Origin: Bacillota bacterium
GTDB taxonomy: Bacteria > Bacillota > Clostridia > Lachnospirales > Lachnospiraceae
DNA length: 64,000 nt
Direction: 5' to 3'
Assembly (NCBI GenBank): GCA_023414875.1
Contig: JAEZMV010000021.1
Span: forward strand, 264,226 to 328,225
The position numbers and the translations under genes were made by a program. How positions within the stretch are numbered: the first letter of the stretch is position 1; the number at the start of each line of letters is the position of its first letter. Below, piece by piece: positions 1-9,031 of this stretch. The notes beneath the pieces are model-generated. The model saw nothing but the letters and a program-made list of their open reading frames with translations. It did no database searches and had not been told where the DNA came from.

Positions 1-28
1 GGGCCAATACTTTAATTCTTTCATCCAT
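1..28 (-). CDS. 5' end of a CDS cut by the window edge
   Basis: An ATG at 28-26 on the minus strand follows an AAGGAG site and a short AT-rich spacer, and opens a frame beginning M-D-E-R-I-K-V-L-A that runs off the left edge. The start resembles that of clostridial M29-type aminopeptidases, but nine residues are too few to name a product. It lies just downstream of the 849-residue protein and could share its transcript. Confidence 0.5.
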
Positions 29-57
29 AATTAAGTCTCCTTATAACATTAGTTTCA

Positions 58-2607
58 TTATTGCTCAAGATAGGATAAAAATACATTACCCGCATCTTCA
101 AACATCTTTGTGCTGTCTTGAATTCCAATTTTACTTACCTTATTATCCGTTGGATCTATCACCATTATATTAAACGCATCATAGCCATAGATAATAACTG
201 CACTTCCTAAACTCGTCATTGCTATCAAAGGTCTGTCTTCCGAAACATAATATAAGGCATCATCCAAAGTAATACCGGTCAGACGGATCGGAGGGTACTT
301 AGAAAACTCCTTTATCACCTCATAGGCTGATCTGCTATTAAGCTTCAACTTATCCTTTGAGACCGCGACCTTCTGATATTTAAGCATAAGCTGAATGCAG
401 CCTTCTATTGATTGATCAGAAGCATCCTCCCAGGTTAAATCTTCAAAATCTGAAATAATGTGACTGGGGGCTTTAACCCCTCGTTCCCAAATCAATTGAT
501 GATTACTATCTAAAACTACTCCGATATTTTCCTTTGCGATTTTAATTGCTTCTGCCGCGGTTTCATATGCACCTTCAATTCCTCCGGTTATATATGGATA
601 ATAATATAATAGTGCTTGTTCGGATTCCGGTAGTCTTACGGTAGGGTCCTCTGAAATAACTGTATTTACAGTCGTTGTAACTTTTGGGATCTCTTCCAGA
701 TCAAAAGCCTTTGGCAAGGTCAAATAATACTCTGTCAGCTCCTGGTCAGTTTCCTCGGAGACCACGTTCACAACCGGGTTTTTCTTCTTTACCTGATTCA
801 TGATAAAATCCTGCGTTGCTAAGACATATGCTGTTCTTCCTTCTTCCTTCACCTTCTGTACACGGGAAAGCTCAACAATATTCTCCTTTACCTCAAGTCC
901 GGATACATAAAATTCCGGGTCCTGATATGTTTTCAATATATTTTTGTCCACAGAAGCAATATTTACCACACTAAGCGGTGCCATAATACTGCCATCCATC
1001 ATCTGTGCTATGTCTCCCGCGTTTACAAGTCCATAGATAATATTAGTATCTATCATATCCATTAAACGGATGTTATATCCGGCTTCAGAGCTAATCGTCT
1101 CCTGCTTACCGGTCTCCAAATCCATAATGTTTATATTAACCGACTGCCTTGGATCAGTATTTTCCTGCCACGCTGCATAGTTTAAATCCGGAAGCACTAC
1201 CACCATATTTTCGTTAACGCCAGATGCTATTTGTGTAAGTTCGCGGGTAATCAAATTGTACGAATAAATATGATTGTACACATGGAAATAGAAAACCTCC
1301 ATGGAATTCACATAGGTTAGTTCACTGATATTTTCTTTCAGGCTTTGGAAGGGCTCATCAATCGGAATATATACCATTTCCTCAATACGAGCTTCTGATT
1401 CAATATACCGGTAAAGTATCATGGCTACTCTTCCCTCGTATTGACCTCGGTTCATGTAACCATACACCAGAAAGTCCAGATTGCCCTCTGCGTCCATGCT
1501 TAATATCCTTATGTCATGCTGGTCATACATATCCCTCAGGTAGTCTGTTTTCTCCTGTCGGAATGAGAATACCTTTGTTATTTGATTATTTGCTAAATCA
1601 TAAAACCACAATTCCCTGTTTCGTATAAATGCCAATTTTGTTTCATCAGCACTTGCTTTGAAGGGAACCTTATAATCGGTTGTAATACCCAGCCTTAATT
1701 GATTCTTCGATATATTGGCCAAAGAAATATCAAAAATGGATTCCATCTTTCGCTCGTAATTTAAAAGATACATGCGATCAGGGGAGTAACGGACACGATA
1801 AAATTCTGTGACGCGATATTTCTCCATAACCCCGTTAACTGTGGCTTCCACAACATAATTCAATTCCACAGATGCCGTATCCGTATAGATCTCTTTTATG
1901 TCTGGAATGATCTCCGTCAGTACGATAGGCTGCAAACTTCCCCAGCTGACTAAATCAAAACTTGAGTTAATATTAACATACGCTAGGGAGGAGTTATCTG
2001 CTGTCGTTGAAGGTTCCAGAAAACTAACGATATTCTCCGCTGTTTCTTTATCTAAAATCGTCTGATGGAAGTTCATAATAAAATCAAGCTTTTGCTTTAA
2101 ATAAACCTCTTCATTCTGTTTAATTCGCTGATAATAATACATCTTATCACTTTTATCCGTAATTAAGGTGATTTTAACAGCATACTCCTTATCCTTCGCA
2201 AGCTCAGCCTTCAGTTTGATTTTAGCAGATTGAAACTCTCCTTTGTCTTCAAATACGCTGACTGAATCAGTTTCAATCAGAGCATTGCTTACAAAATCTC
2301 TGATCTCATAATTAAGCTTTTTTATATTCATGCCCTTATGGTCAATTAAAACCTCAAAACTTCGATCCGTATTAATCGGAGTTACTGTTTCTCTTATCTT
2401 ATTAGCATCCAGATTACTGCTGTAACCATGCAGCAGATTAATTTTATAATCCCCTGCTTTTATAGTTACCAATGGAAATGTAGCATTCTCCATTGATGTG
2501 GTATTATCAATTTTATATACTACTTCCTTTATATCTCTACTAAAGTAAAATAGCGATGCCACGAAGACCGATAGTAATATAATTACCCTATAAATATATT
2601 TAAGCAT
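58..2607 (-). CDS. Membrane-anchored protein, beta-propeller-like middle, C39-peptidase-like tail
   Basis: This 849-residue protein has one hydrophobic segment at about residues 4-23 followed by an extracytoplasmic body, so it is probably a signal-anchored surface protein. Residues about 310-560 contain short repeats of the type seen in TolB/WD-like propellers (for example L-W-F-Y-D-L-A-N-N-Q). The last 150 residues resemble a papain-like C39 peptidase fold: a Cys in the segment I-E-G-C-I-Q-L-M-L, then G-S-A-V-I-I-Y-G-Y-D and a V-I-D-P strand. The usual catalytic His of G-H-x-V-V-x-x-G-Y-D is replaced by Ser, so protease activity is doubtful. The ATG directly abuts the TAA of the upstream methyltransferase gene, so the two are probably translationally coupled. 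I do not recognise a characterised family; the domain reading is inference. Confidence 0.75.
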   Translation of the reverse strand: MLKYIYRVIILLSVFVASLFYFSRDIKEVVYKIDNTTSMENATFPLVTIKAGDYKINLLHGYSSNLDANKIRETVTPINTDRSFEVLIDHKGMNIKKLNYEIRDFVSNALIETDSVSVFEDKGEFQSAKIKLKAELAKDKEYAVKITLITDKSDKMYYYQRIKQNEEVYLKQKLDFIMNFHQTILDKETAENIVSFLEPSTTADNSSLAYVNINSSFDLVSWGSLQPIVLTEIIPDIKEIYTDTASVELNYVVEATVNGVMEKYRVTEFYRVRYSPDRMYLLNYERKMESIFDISLANISKNQLRLGITTDYKVPFKASADETKLAFIRNRELWFYDLANNQITKVFSFRQEKTDYLRDMYDQHDIRILSMDAEGNLDFLVYGYMNRGQYEGRVAMILYRYIESEARIEEMVYIPIDEPFQSLKENISELTYVNSMEVFYFHVYNHIYSYNLITRELTQIASGVNENMVVVLPDLNYAAWQENTDPRQSVNINIMDLETGKQETISSEAGYNIRLMDMIDTNIIYGLVNAGDIAQMMDGSIMAPLSVVNIASVDKNILKTYQDPEFYVSGLEVKENIVELSRVQKVKEEGRTAYVLATQDFIMNQVKKKNPVVNVVSEETDQELTEYYLTLPKAFDLEEIPKVTTTVNTVISEDPTVRLPESEQALLYYYPYITGGIEGAYETAAEAIKIAKENIGVVLDSNHQLIWERGVKAPSHIISDFEDLTWEDASDQSIEGCIQLMLKYQKVAVSKDKLKLNSRSAYEVIKEFSKYPPIRLTGITLDDALYYVSEDRPLIAMTSLGSAVIIYGYDAFNIMVIDPTDNKVSKIGIQDSTKMFEDAGNVFLSYLEQ

Positions 2608-3918
2608 TTATTTCCCTTCTTCTATCATTTCATCTTGAAATAAATTATAAAGACACGGTTTTACATTTAAAAAATCCATGCAATTAATAAGTACGTTCTT
2701 TGCTTGTTCTGTATCTCTTCCAGCTGAATTTCGTTTTACTGCACGTATTAAAATGTTTTTTGGGGTGTGTTCCATATCAATAAACTCTAACAGCTGTACA
2801 CGATATCCCTTCGTTTCCAAAAGTTCGGCTCTTAAGGCGTCGGTAAATAAAGCCGCCATCCTTTCCTTTACGATCCCATATTTTAATATAGGCTTTAATA
2901 TATCATTCGATATTTGCTTATTTAGCTCATGTTGACAGCAGGGTACCGATAGGATAACCTTCGCTCCCCAGGTTACCGCTTTGTATAACGCATGATCTGT
3001 TGCTGTATCGCAAGCATGCAGCGTTACAACCATATCAACCGAATTGCTTCCGGTATAGGATGCAATGTCCCCCACCAGAAAATGAAGCTTATCATAGCCA
3101 TACTTATTACTTAACATATTACAATGCTCAATTACATCTGATTTTAAGTCCAATCCGATCACATTGATTCTATAGTTCTTTAAGACCTTAAGATAATAAT
3201 ACATTGCGAAGGTTAGATAGGATTTACCACAACCAAAGTCTAAAATGGTTAATTCCTTATCCTTTTCTAAATATGGCAAAATATCTTCTATGAATTCTAG
3301 GTAACGGTTAATCTGTTTGAATTTATCTGACTTAGCTTTCACTACCAGACCGTCTTTCGTCATAACTCCGAGATCGCATAAAAACGGAAGCGCTACCCCT
3401 TCTTGCAGAATGTAGTTTTTCTTTTTATTATGTTGCAGAAACTCCTCTTCCCTTGGAAGTGTTCCTGCAGCTTTTGGAAGATTTTCAATTTCCTTTGGAA
3501 ATGCTTCTACATCATTGGGAAAAGTTTTAGCTTCCTTTGGATACTTGTCTTGTCTCTTATTATCAGTTTCACTTTGTGGATTTTTGGCAAGTTTACGATT
3601 TACTGTGACTTTACCTTTTTTGCTGATAAGAAGCGTAATACTTCCTTGATTCGTCATAATCTCCGCTTGACGAAAAAGTCCCTCAAACCATTCGGGTAGC
3701 TTTTCAAGAAGCTCCTCTCTGAGGTAATTCGTATGAAATATTTTATTACCGATATATTCCGAGGCTTGATAATGCAATTCCGATTTGATTATCACCGGGC
3801 GAATTCTGATCTTAGCTACTTTCTCTTTATCCGTTGAATTACTGATGATAATATTTTTTAAATATTTATTTGTCGTATCCTCAAATATTTTATGAATAAC
3901 TATATCCATTTCTTCCAT
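2608..3918 (-). CDS. Class I SAM-dependent methyltransferase
   Basis: This 436-residue cytoplasmic protein carries a Rossmann methyltransferase domain in its C-terminal half. The SAM-binding motif I is I-L-D-F-G-C-G-K-S-Y-L at about residue 225, followed by an acidic residue at the end of strand 2 (V-I-G-L-D-L-K) and the segment V-V-T-L-H-A-C-D-T-A-T-D. That combination is typical of the Methyltransf_32 group, whose substrate is not generally known. The N-terminal 115 residues are separate and conserved-looking. Residues about 125-162 form a charged insert with an 8-residue repeat of F/L-P-K type, probably a flexible linker. It is the first gene of a two-gene unit with the membrane protein at 58-2607. 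Confidence 0.8.
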   Translation of the reverse strand: MEEMDIVIHKIFEDTTNKYLKNIIISNSTDKEKVAKIRIRPVIIKSELHYQASEYIGNKIFHTNYLREELLEKLPEWFEGLFRQAEIMTNQGSITLLISKKGKVTVNRKLAKNPQSETDNKRQDKYPKEAKTFPNDVEAFPKEIENLPKAAGTLPREEEFLQHNKKKNYILQEGVALPFLCDLGVMTKDGLVVKAKSDKFKQINRYLEFIEDILPYLEKDKELTILDFGCGKSYLTFAMYYYLKVLKNYRINVIGLDLKSDVIEHCNMLSNKYGYDKLHFLVGDIASYTGSNSVDMVVTLHACDTATDHALYKAVTWGAKVILSVPCCQHELNKQISNDILKPILKYGIVKERMAALFTDALRAELLETKGYRVQLLEFIDMEHTPKNILIRAVKRNSAGRDTEQAKNVLINCMDFLNVKPCLYNLFQDEMIEEGK

Positions 3919-4110
3919 CCATTCTTCTTATTTTACCATAATTTTTTATGAAATGGTAGGTTAAATCGTATTCCTACTTCATTTTAATGCCATTTCCCAG
4001 ATAGTACAATCAAATAATTATAAATTTTATCTTAAGATTAACAATTAGCTAATTTCACATTCAGTGTACGCTTGCATATATTAGTAATAAAAAAGCTTAG
4101 GAGTACTTAT

Positions 4111-5277
4111 ATGTCATTTACAATCGGTAGAAGTTACGGTGCCGGAAGAAATTATAAAGTGCCGAATTATAATGTTAACACCCAGAACATGAGGACACCG
4201 GGAGGCACAAGCACCCCTGCCCCCGGGAGCACTGATCAAACTGCACCAGTAAATCCAAATGGTAGGCAAAATATAATGGACCAAAATACTCCAAACCAAA
4301 TGAATGAAACTACACCTATGAGGCCCGGTGTTGTAACAACTCCTGCCACACCCCACATGAGACCGGGTACAACACCCAGTACAGCTCCAATGATGCCCGG
4401 CACTGGTACAACACCCGGTACGACTCCGACTAGACCCGGTACTGTAACAACTCCCGGTATGCAGCCTGGTATGACCCCAACTAGGCCCGGTACTGTAACA
4501 ACTCCCGGCAAGCAGCCTAGTATGACCCCGACGAGACCCGGTACTGAAACAACTCCCGGTATCACTCCGACGAGACCTGGTACTGTAACAACTCCCAGTA
4601 TGCAGCCTGGCATGACCCCGACGAGACCCGGTACTGTAACAACTCCTAGCATGCAGCCTGGTATGACTCCCGGTATGCAGCCTGGCATGACTCCGATGAG
4701 ACCTGGTACTGTGACAACTCCAGGTATGCAACCTGGTATGACCCCCGGTATGCAACCTGGTATGACCCCCGGCATGCAACCTGGTATGACCCCCGGTATG
4801 CAGCCTGGCATGACCCCCGGCATGCAACCTGGTATGACCCCCGGTATGCAGCCTGGTATGTATTCTCCCTCTTATATGAGTTCTTATGGAGCTCCGATGG
4901 GTGTGCCAATGTTTCCTTTGTATGGATATGATAACAGTTCTGATTTAGACAGAGATGTTGAATATATGAAGCAACTCTATCCAAGTACTGCAAAAGCTAT
5001 CCAACGGGAAGTAGATAATGAATGTGACCTAATGGAATATGACGGAAGCATGATGTTTGATGAATATCCTGATAAAGTATATCTTGATCGAATTGTAGAT
5101 CGCATTTATGATAAAGTAAAAGACAATGAGGAAGAAACACAACTGGAAGCGAACAGCCTATATTTCTTCCCTCCAAGAAGACAAAAAAATCATCTGCGTG
5201 ATATTGTAAATTTACTTCTTTTAAACGAGATCTTTAACCGGAGAAGACGGCACCGCAGTAGAAGACGCTGGTTTTAA
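4111..5277 (+). CDS. Pro/Gly/Met/Thr-repeat protein with basic C-terminus, possible spore-coat-type protein
   Basis: The start is set by AGGAG seven bases before the ATG at 4111, giving 388 residues. There is no signal peptide. Residues about 40-250 are low complexity: an irregular unit of about 17 residues (T-P-T-R-P-G-T-V-T-T-P-G-M-Q-P-G-M) followed by five perfect G-M-Q-P-G-M-T-P octads and a partial sixth. The C-terminal 130 residues are non-repetitive and acidic (D-R-D-V-E-Y-M-K-Q-L-Y-P), and resemble a short domain I associate with clostridial sporulation-type proteins. The extreme end is very basic (N-R-R-R-R-H-R-S-R-R-R-W-F). It is a single-gene unit, divergent from the methyltransferase gene and closed by a hairpin terminator. 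A structural spore or envelope role is inference. Confidence 0.75.
   Translation: MSFTIGRSYGAGRNYKVPNYNVNTQNMRTPGGTSTPAPGSTDQTAPVNPNGRQNIMDQNTPNQMNETTPMRPGVVTTPATPHMRPGTTPSTAPMMPGTGTTPGTTPTRPGTVTTPGMQPGMTPTRPGTVTTPGKQPSMTPTRPGTETTPGITPTRPGTVTTPSMQPGMTPTRPGTVTTPSMQPGMTPGMQPGMTPMRPGTVTTPGMQPGMTPGMQPGMTPGMQPGMTPGMQPGMTPGMQPGMTPGMQPGMYSPSYMSSYGAPMGVPMFPLYGYDNSSDLDRDVEYMKQLYPSTAKAIQREVDNECDLMEYDGSMMFDEYPDKVYLDRIVDRIYDKVKDNEEETQLEANSLYFFPPRRQKNHLRDIVNLLLLNEIFNRRRRHRSRRRWF
4432..4866 (+). repeat. In-frame tandem repeats within the Pro/Gly/Met-rich protein
   Basis: A degenerate 51-base unit occupies about 4432-4720. It passes into a clean 24-base unit starting at 4723, 4747, 4771, 4795 and 4819, with a partial copy at 4843. 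Copies differ mostly at third codon positions (GGT/GGC, CAA/CAG), so the protein sequence is kept while the DNA drifts. Copy number is likely to vary between strains. Confidence 0.9.
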
Positions 5278-5325
5278 TGTCAATATGACAATTTCTTTAT
5301 AACCTGTTCTTAAAGACCGTCATAA

Positions 5326-5368
5326 ATCTGAACCGCCCCTGTCACATACAAGGGCGGTTCAGTTATTT
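5326..5368. terminator. Bidirectional intrinsic terminator
   Basis: An 11-bp perfect stem (5328-5338 with 5352-5362, C-T-G-A-A-C-C-G-C-C-C and its complement) with a 13-base loop lies between convergent genes and is followed by an AT-rich run. It probably ends both the repeat-protein gene and the ywmB-like gene. Confidence 0.85.
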
Positions 5369-5384
5369 TGTTTCTTATGATACA

Positions 5385-6197
5385 TTACCAACCTTCATTC
5401 AAAATCGGAGTTGCTAAAGCTATCTTTGTTTTATTTGTTATTTCATTATATGTGATTGCAATCTGTACATTAATCTTATTTCCCAACGACATCACATATT
5501 CGTTTAGCATTCCGGTATAAGCATATACAGTGTATAAATCTCCTTCATCATATTCAAAAGCAATTTCACCCTGGAGTTCCTTAACTAAATCATCTGCAAT
5601 TTCATGTTTTTGCTGATTAGTTAAATTCCCATCTCTATTACCTTCATATGTTAATGTAACCTGTTTTTCACCAATGCCAATCTCTTCATAGGTTTTCTCC
5701 AGTATATTCTTATACTTATCCATACTGTTAATGCCTTCTCGTAAGCTTAGCCTTACAATAATATAATGCTTCATTAGAATAGTATTATCTTCTTGTTCTT
5801 CCATACTGACTATTTTAATTTCTGTTGAAGCACTCCTAGCTTTTTTAAAAAAGAAATACTCACTACGGGTATCCTCTTCCCAGATAGAAATATCTTTGTC
5901 GATAATCAGACCCAATTTATCTGCCAGTAAATATATCATATCCTTCTTATCTTCATCGCTTAAGTACCCTGATTTATATTCAGCAACCATCTCTAAACTG
6001 CTTTGCATCTCCTCTGTATTCGATTTAACAAAAGCTTCTGTTATTTGTAATTCCTCTTGAAAGATATGATTAACAACCATCTGCGTAGCAACCGCAACCC
6101 AAAGTACCGCTGCCAAATATAGAGTAATCCTTGTACGCTTCAGTGAAAAGATATCCTTCAATCTACGGGTAAGGTCCTCCAGTCTATTAATCCCCAT
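5385..6197 (-). CDS. ywmB: YwmB-like protein (TATA-box-binding-like fold)
   Basis: The ATG at 6197 has a GGAGG nine bases upstream; a longer frame would need a TTG start overlapping that site. The 270-residue product has one N-terminal membrane segment (about residues 24-44) and an extracytoplasmic body with two alternating alpha/beta halves, matching the YwmB family in size and layout. YwmB-family proteins occur in endospore formers, often near cell-envelope or sporulation genes, but their function is not established. The C-terminus ends in a short hydrophobic strand. It forms a single-gene unit converging on the repeat-protein gene, with a shared terminator between them. Confidence 0.7.
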   Translation of the reverse strand: MGINRLEDLTRRLKDIFSLKRTRITLYLAAVLWVAVATQMVVNHIFQEELQITEAFVKSNTEEMQSSLEMVAEYKSGYLSDEDKKDMIYLLADKLGLIIDKDISIWEEDTRSEYFFFKKARSASTEIKIVSMEEQEDNTILMKHYIIVRLSLREGINSMDKYKNILEKTYEEIGIGEKQVTLTYEGNRDGNLTNQQKHEIADDLVKELQGEIAFEYDEGDLYTVYAYTGMLNEYVMSLGNKINVQIAITYNEITNKTKIALATPILNEGW

Positions 6198-6392
6198 AAA
6201 AATCAACCTCCAATGTTGGGCTGTCTATTAATTCACCTAATAGTTTTCCCGAAAAACAGAGGTTTATTCGATTTTATTATTTCTACTATACCATTGCTAT
6301 TATTCATGATATAATGTGATAAATATAAATATTACTTGGGTTATTATTTATTATTCCTACTTGTCACATTCCCTGTTAAAGGAGGATTTCTT

Positions 6393-6875
6393 ATGACTGT
6401 ACCCTTGCTATATCGAAGACGTTTTATTCCGGATGAGTTGATACCATTAAAAGATGATGTAATATTAGTTTTACAAGATGACTTAATTATCACAAAATGG
6501 GTAACCTTACATCCACGTAAAGATATTGCACGGGGTGTTTCTGCTTATTATATCCCACAAGGTTTTAAAGTCAGTAAAATTTATGATACAAATGGTAAAG
6601 TGGTGTACTGGTACTGCGATATCATTCAAGTAAAACCCGACCCAAATAAAAATACCGTCATCATAGAAGACTTACTCATTGACGTAATTCTTTATGAAGA
6701 CGGTTCCATACGAATATTGGATATAGATGAATTGTCTGATGCCTTCGATCAAGGGATAATTACCAGGGCTGAAGTCACTTATGCTTTAAGGACCTTGGAT
6801 TCCTTGTTGAAAATAATTTATGAAGGTCATTTTGATCTATTAAAAGAGCCCGTAAATCAAGCAGAAATGAATTAA
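6393..6875 (+). CDS. DUF402 family protein
   Basis: AAAGGAGGA eight bases before the ATG at 6393 sets the start, giving 160 residues. The protein matches the DUF402 fold: a beta-rich N-terminal half containing Y-Y-I-P-Q-G-F-K-V and Y-W-Y-C-D-I-I, then D-L-L-I-D-V-I-L-Y-E-D-G and the helix D-E-L-S-D-A-F-D-Q-G. Some members of this family are nucleoside phosphatases or RNA-metabolism enzymes with an acidic metal site; the acidic residues of D-L-L-I-D-V and D-I-D-E-L-S-D would fit one. It is cytoplasmic and transcribed alone. Its last four bases overlap the 3' end of the convergent rpiB gene. Confidence 0.8.
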   Translation: MTVPLLYRRRFIPDELIPLKDDVILVLQDDLIITKWVTLHPRKDIARGVSAYYIPQGFKVSKIYDTNGKVVYWYCDIIQVKPDPNKNTVIIEDLLIDVILYEDGSIRILDIDELSDAFDQGIITRAEVTYALRTLDSLLKIIYEGHFDLLKEPVNQAEMN

Positions 6876-7303
6876 TCCTCTTCCATCATCTGAATTCTTT
6901 TCACATGTCTTTCCTCTTCGGAAAACGGTGTATCGATAAAAGTTTCAACTATTTTTAAAGCATGTCCTGCTCCTATTACTCTGGCTCCCATCGCTAGGAT
7001 ATTAGCATCATTATGAAGTCTCGTAGCTTCCGCGCTGAAGCAATCATGGCATAATGCTGCACGAATACCCTTCATCTTATTTGCAGTAATCGAAATCCCA
7101 ATCCCCGTTCCACAAATTAGTATTCCTAAATCGCATTCCTTCTTCTGAATTGCCCTTCCCACCGCTTTTGCGTAATCCGGATAATTGCTGGAGGTTACTT
7201 CCCCACAGCCAAAATCCTTATATTCAATACCTCTTGCATCCAGGTATTCCATAATTGTTTTTTTCAGTGCATAGCCGGTATGATCATTTCCAATTGCTAT
7301 CAT
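6872..7303 (-). CDS. rpiB: Ribose-5-phosphate isomerase B
   Basis: This 143-residue protein is full length for RpiB, which interconverts ribose 5-phosphate and ribulose 5-phosphate in the non-oxidative pentose phosphate pathway. Family landmarks are I-G-N-D-H-T-G-Y near the start, Y-P-D-Y-A, the catalytic-loop segment G-I-L-I-C-G-T-G-I-G-I-S-I-T-A-N-K-M-K-G-I-R-A containing the active-site Cys, and H-N-D-A-N-I-L-A-M-G-A-R. An allose-6-phosphate isomerase role is possible within the family but there are no allose genes nearby. It follows the ywlE-like gene by 15 bases, the order seen in Bacillus around ywlC-ywlE-ywlF. Confidence 0.95.
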   Translation of the reverse strand: MIAIGNDHTGYALKKTIMEYLDARGIEYKDFGCGEVTSSNYPDYAKAVGRAIQKKECDLGILICGTGIGISITANKMKGIRAALCHDCFSAEATRLHNDANILAMGARVIGAGHALKIVETFIDTPFSEEERHVKRIQMMEED

Positions 7304-7318
7304 TCTTTTGCCTCCATT

Positions 7319-7768
7319 CTAAATATCATTCAGTTTATATACTGTCTTTTTAACTAACCGCCCTAATTCGATGTAGCATTCCTCATAATCCATTAACGTA
7401 CCTCCATAAGGATCTACCACATCACCGATTTCTCCAGCAAATTCTTTTATTGTAAACACATCCTTTGCTTCCGGATAAAGTTCCATCACTTTCTTTTTTT
7501 GATTTGCTGTCATAGTTAAAATAATCGTATTTTTCTCAATATCCGATGCCTTTAGACCTTTTGAGGCATGATTACTTAACTCTAGATCATGCTTTTTTAA
7601 AACGATATCTGCTTTTGGATTGATCGGTTCAGAGAATAAAACCACCAATCCCCTTGAGATTACTTTCATTTCACTAACTTTTTCAAGATTTTTATAGACA
7701 GCTTCTGCCATTGGACTTCTGCAGGTGTTTCCGGTACAAACAAATATTAATTTATGATACTTCCTCAT
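7319..7768 (-). CDS. ywlE: Low-molecular-weight phosphatase, YwlE-like protein arginine phosphatase
   Basis: The start at 7768 is preceded by GGAGG at five bases; a longer frame would begin inside that site. The 149-residue protein has the LMW-PTP P-loop V-C-T-G-N-T-C-R-S-P-M-A-E-A and the general-acid segment D-P-Y-G-G. A Thr follows the Asn in the P-loop (C-T-G-N-T-C-R-S), the residue known in YwlE to favour phosphoarginine over phosphotyrosine. YwlE reverses McsB arginine phosphorylation, linking it to the Clp proteolysis system that MecA in this window also serves. It sits in a sua5-ywlE-rpiB gene run on the minus strand. Confidence 0.88.
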   Translation of the reverse strand: MRKYHKLIFVCTGNTCRSPMAEAVYKNLEKVSEMKVISRGLVVLFSEPINPKADIVLKKHDLELSNHASKGLKASDIEKNTIILTMTANQKKKVMELYPEAKDVFTIKEFAGEIGDVVDPYGGTLMDYEECYIELGRLVKKTVYKLNDI

Positions 7769-7893
7769 GTTTTCCTCCATAACATAGATTATTCCGATTA
7801 CTCATTCAGGAATACCGGTATGTTTACCAACATTATTTGCCCGACTATAATACCGGACGATAGTATCCGTAATTGTTGTTTCTAAATTATATG

Positions 7894-8949
7894 CTATATT
7901 CTAATGATGCGATACCCCGCTGCCTTTAGCAGACGATTCATGATAGCCTGTCCCAGGCTATTATCTTCAAAGCTTTCAGAATAAATATATTCGGTATGCA
8001 TTTCATCAAACTCTCGTAAAATTCCATAAAGTCCGGCTGCAATCGAAGTTTCATCCTTCCTTGATCCAATCGTCATAACAGTACCATATCGGTAAAGCTC
8101 CTTTGTTTCATCAGTTGCGATAATGCCAACGCTGCTGCCGTTCTCCAGTTTTTCCTTGGCCTTTTGATTAATCGAAGCAATAACCTTTTCTGTATCCCCT
8201 TCCAATATCGTTAAATTACCTTCGGGTGCATAATGACGATACTTCATTCCCGGTGCCTTCGGAGCCAGATCAGTATTCGGGTTATTTATATTAATCGCTG
8301 GATCATATTCTATTTCTCCAATTACATTCTGGAGCATCTCCTTCGTGATACAACCCGGTCTTAAAATCATTGGAGTTCTACCAGTCAAATCAACAATCGT
8401 TGATTCTAATCCCAGCGTCGCTTTACCCCCATCGATAATCATTTCTATCTTTCCGCTTAAGTCATCTATCACATGCTTTGCGCTCGTGGGGCTAGGTTTT
8501 CCGGATAGGTTGGCACTGGGTGCCGCTATATAAATGCCGGCTCTTAATATAAGCTCTCTTGCTACTAAATTCGCCGGAAGACGTATTGCTACCGTATCAA
8601 GTCCTCCGGTGGTTTGATACGGAACATGATCCTTTTTCTTTAATATTAATGTTAAAGGACCCGGCCAAAAAACCTCAGCTAATTGATAGGCTTTCTCCGG
8701 AATTTCCTTTGTCAGATATTCCATATCCTTAATCTGAGATATATGAACGATTAATGGATTATCGGATGGTCTTCCCTTCGCTTCATATATTTTCTTTGAA
8801 GCCTGTTCATCCAAAGCATTCCCACCCAGACCATAGACAGTCTCAGTAGGAAAAGCTACCAATCCGCCGGAATGCAGTATGCTTACTGCCTCCTCTAATT
8901 GCATTTCCTGAGCTTCTTGTGTATCTATTTTAATTATCTTCGTATTCAT
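7894..8949 (-). CDS. sua5: L-threonylcarbamoyladenylate synthase (Sua5/YwlC type)
   Basis: This 351-residue enzyme makes threonylcarbamoyl-AMP from Thr, bicarbonate and ATP for the t6A37 modification of ANN-decoding tRNAs. The N-terminal YrdC domain shows F-P-T-E-T-V-Y-G-L-G, K-x-R-P-S-D-N-P-L-I-V-H and A-P-S-A-N-L-S-G-K-P-S-P-T, followed by the linker S-T-I-V-D-L-T. The C-terminal Sua5 domain (about residues 220-351), with P-G-M-K-Y-R-H-Y-A-P, distinguishes it from short TsaC. The start has GGGAG 11 bases upstream. It precedes ywlE and rpiB in the same direction. Confidence 0.93.
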   Translation of the reverse strand: MNTKIIKIDTQEAQEMQLEEAVSILHSGGLVAFPTETVYGLGGNALDEQASKKIYEAKGRPSDNPLIVHISQIKDMEYLTKEIPEKAYQLAEVFWPGPLTLILKKKDHVPYQTTGGLDTVAIRLPANLVARELILRAGIYIAAPSANLSGKPSPTSAKHVIDDLSGKIEMIIDGGKATLGLESTIVDLTGRTPMILRPGCITKEMLQNVIGEIEYDPAININNPNTDLAPKAPGMKYRHYAPEGNLTILEGDTEKVIASINQKAKEKLENGSSVGIIATDETKELYRYGTVMTIGSRKDETSIAAGLYGILREFDEMHTEYIYSESFEDNSLGQAIMNRLLKAAGYRIIRI

Positions 8950-9031
8950 TAATATCCGTACTCCCTGTGGCTACGTTCAACGATAAGCCTCATTATACCA
9001 TTAAATTATAATAAAATCAAACCTCGTAACC

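Noticed and set aside
4114..4827. Long open antisense frames across the repeat region of the Pro/Gly/Met protein
   Set aside because: They only reflect the periodic, stop-poor repeat read on the other strand; there is no ribosome binding site and the plus frame has a clear one.
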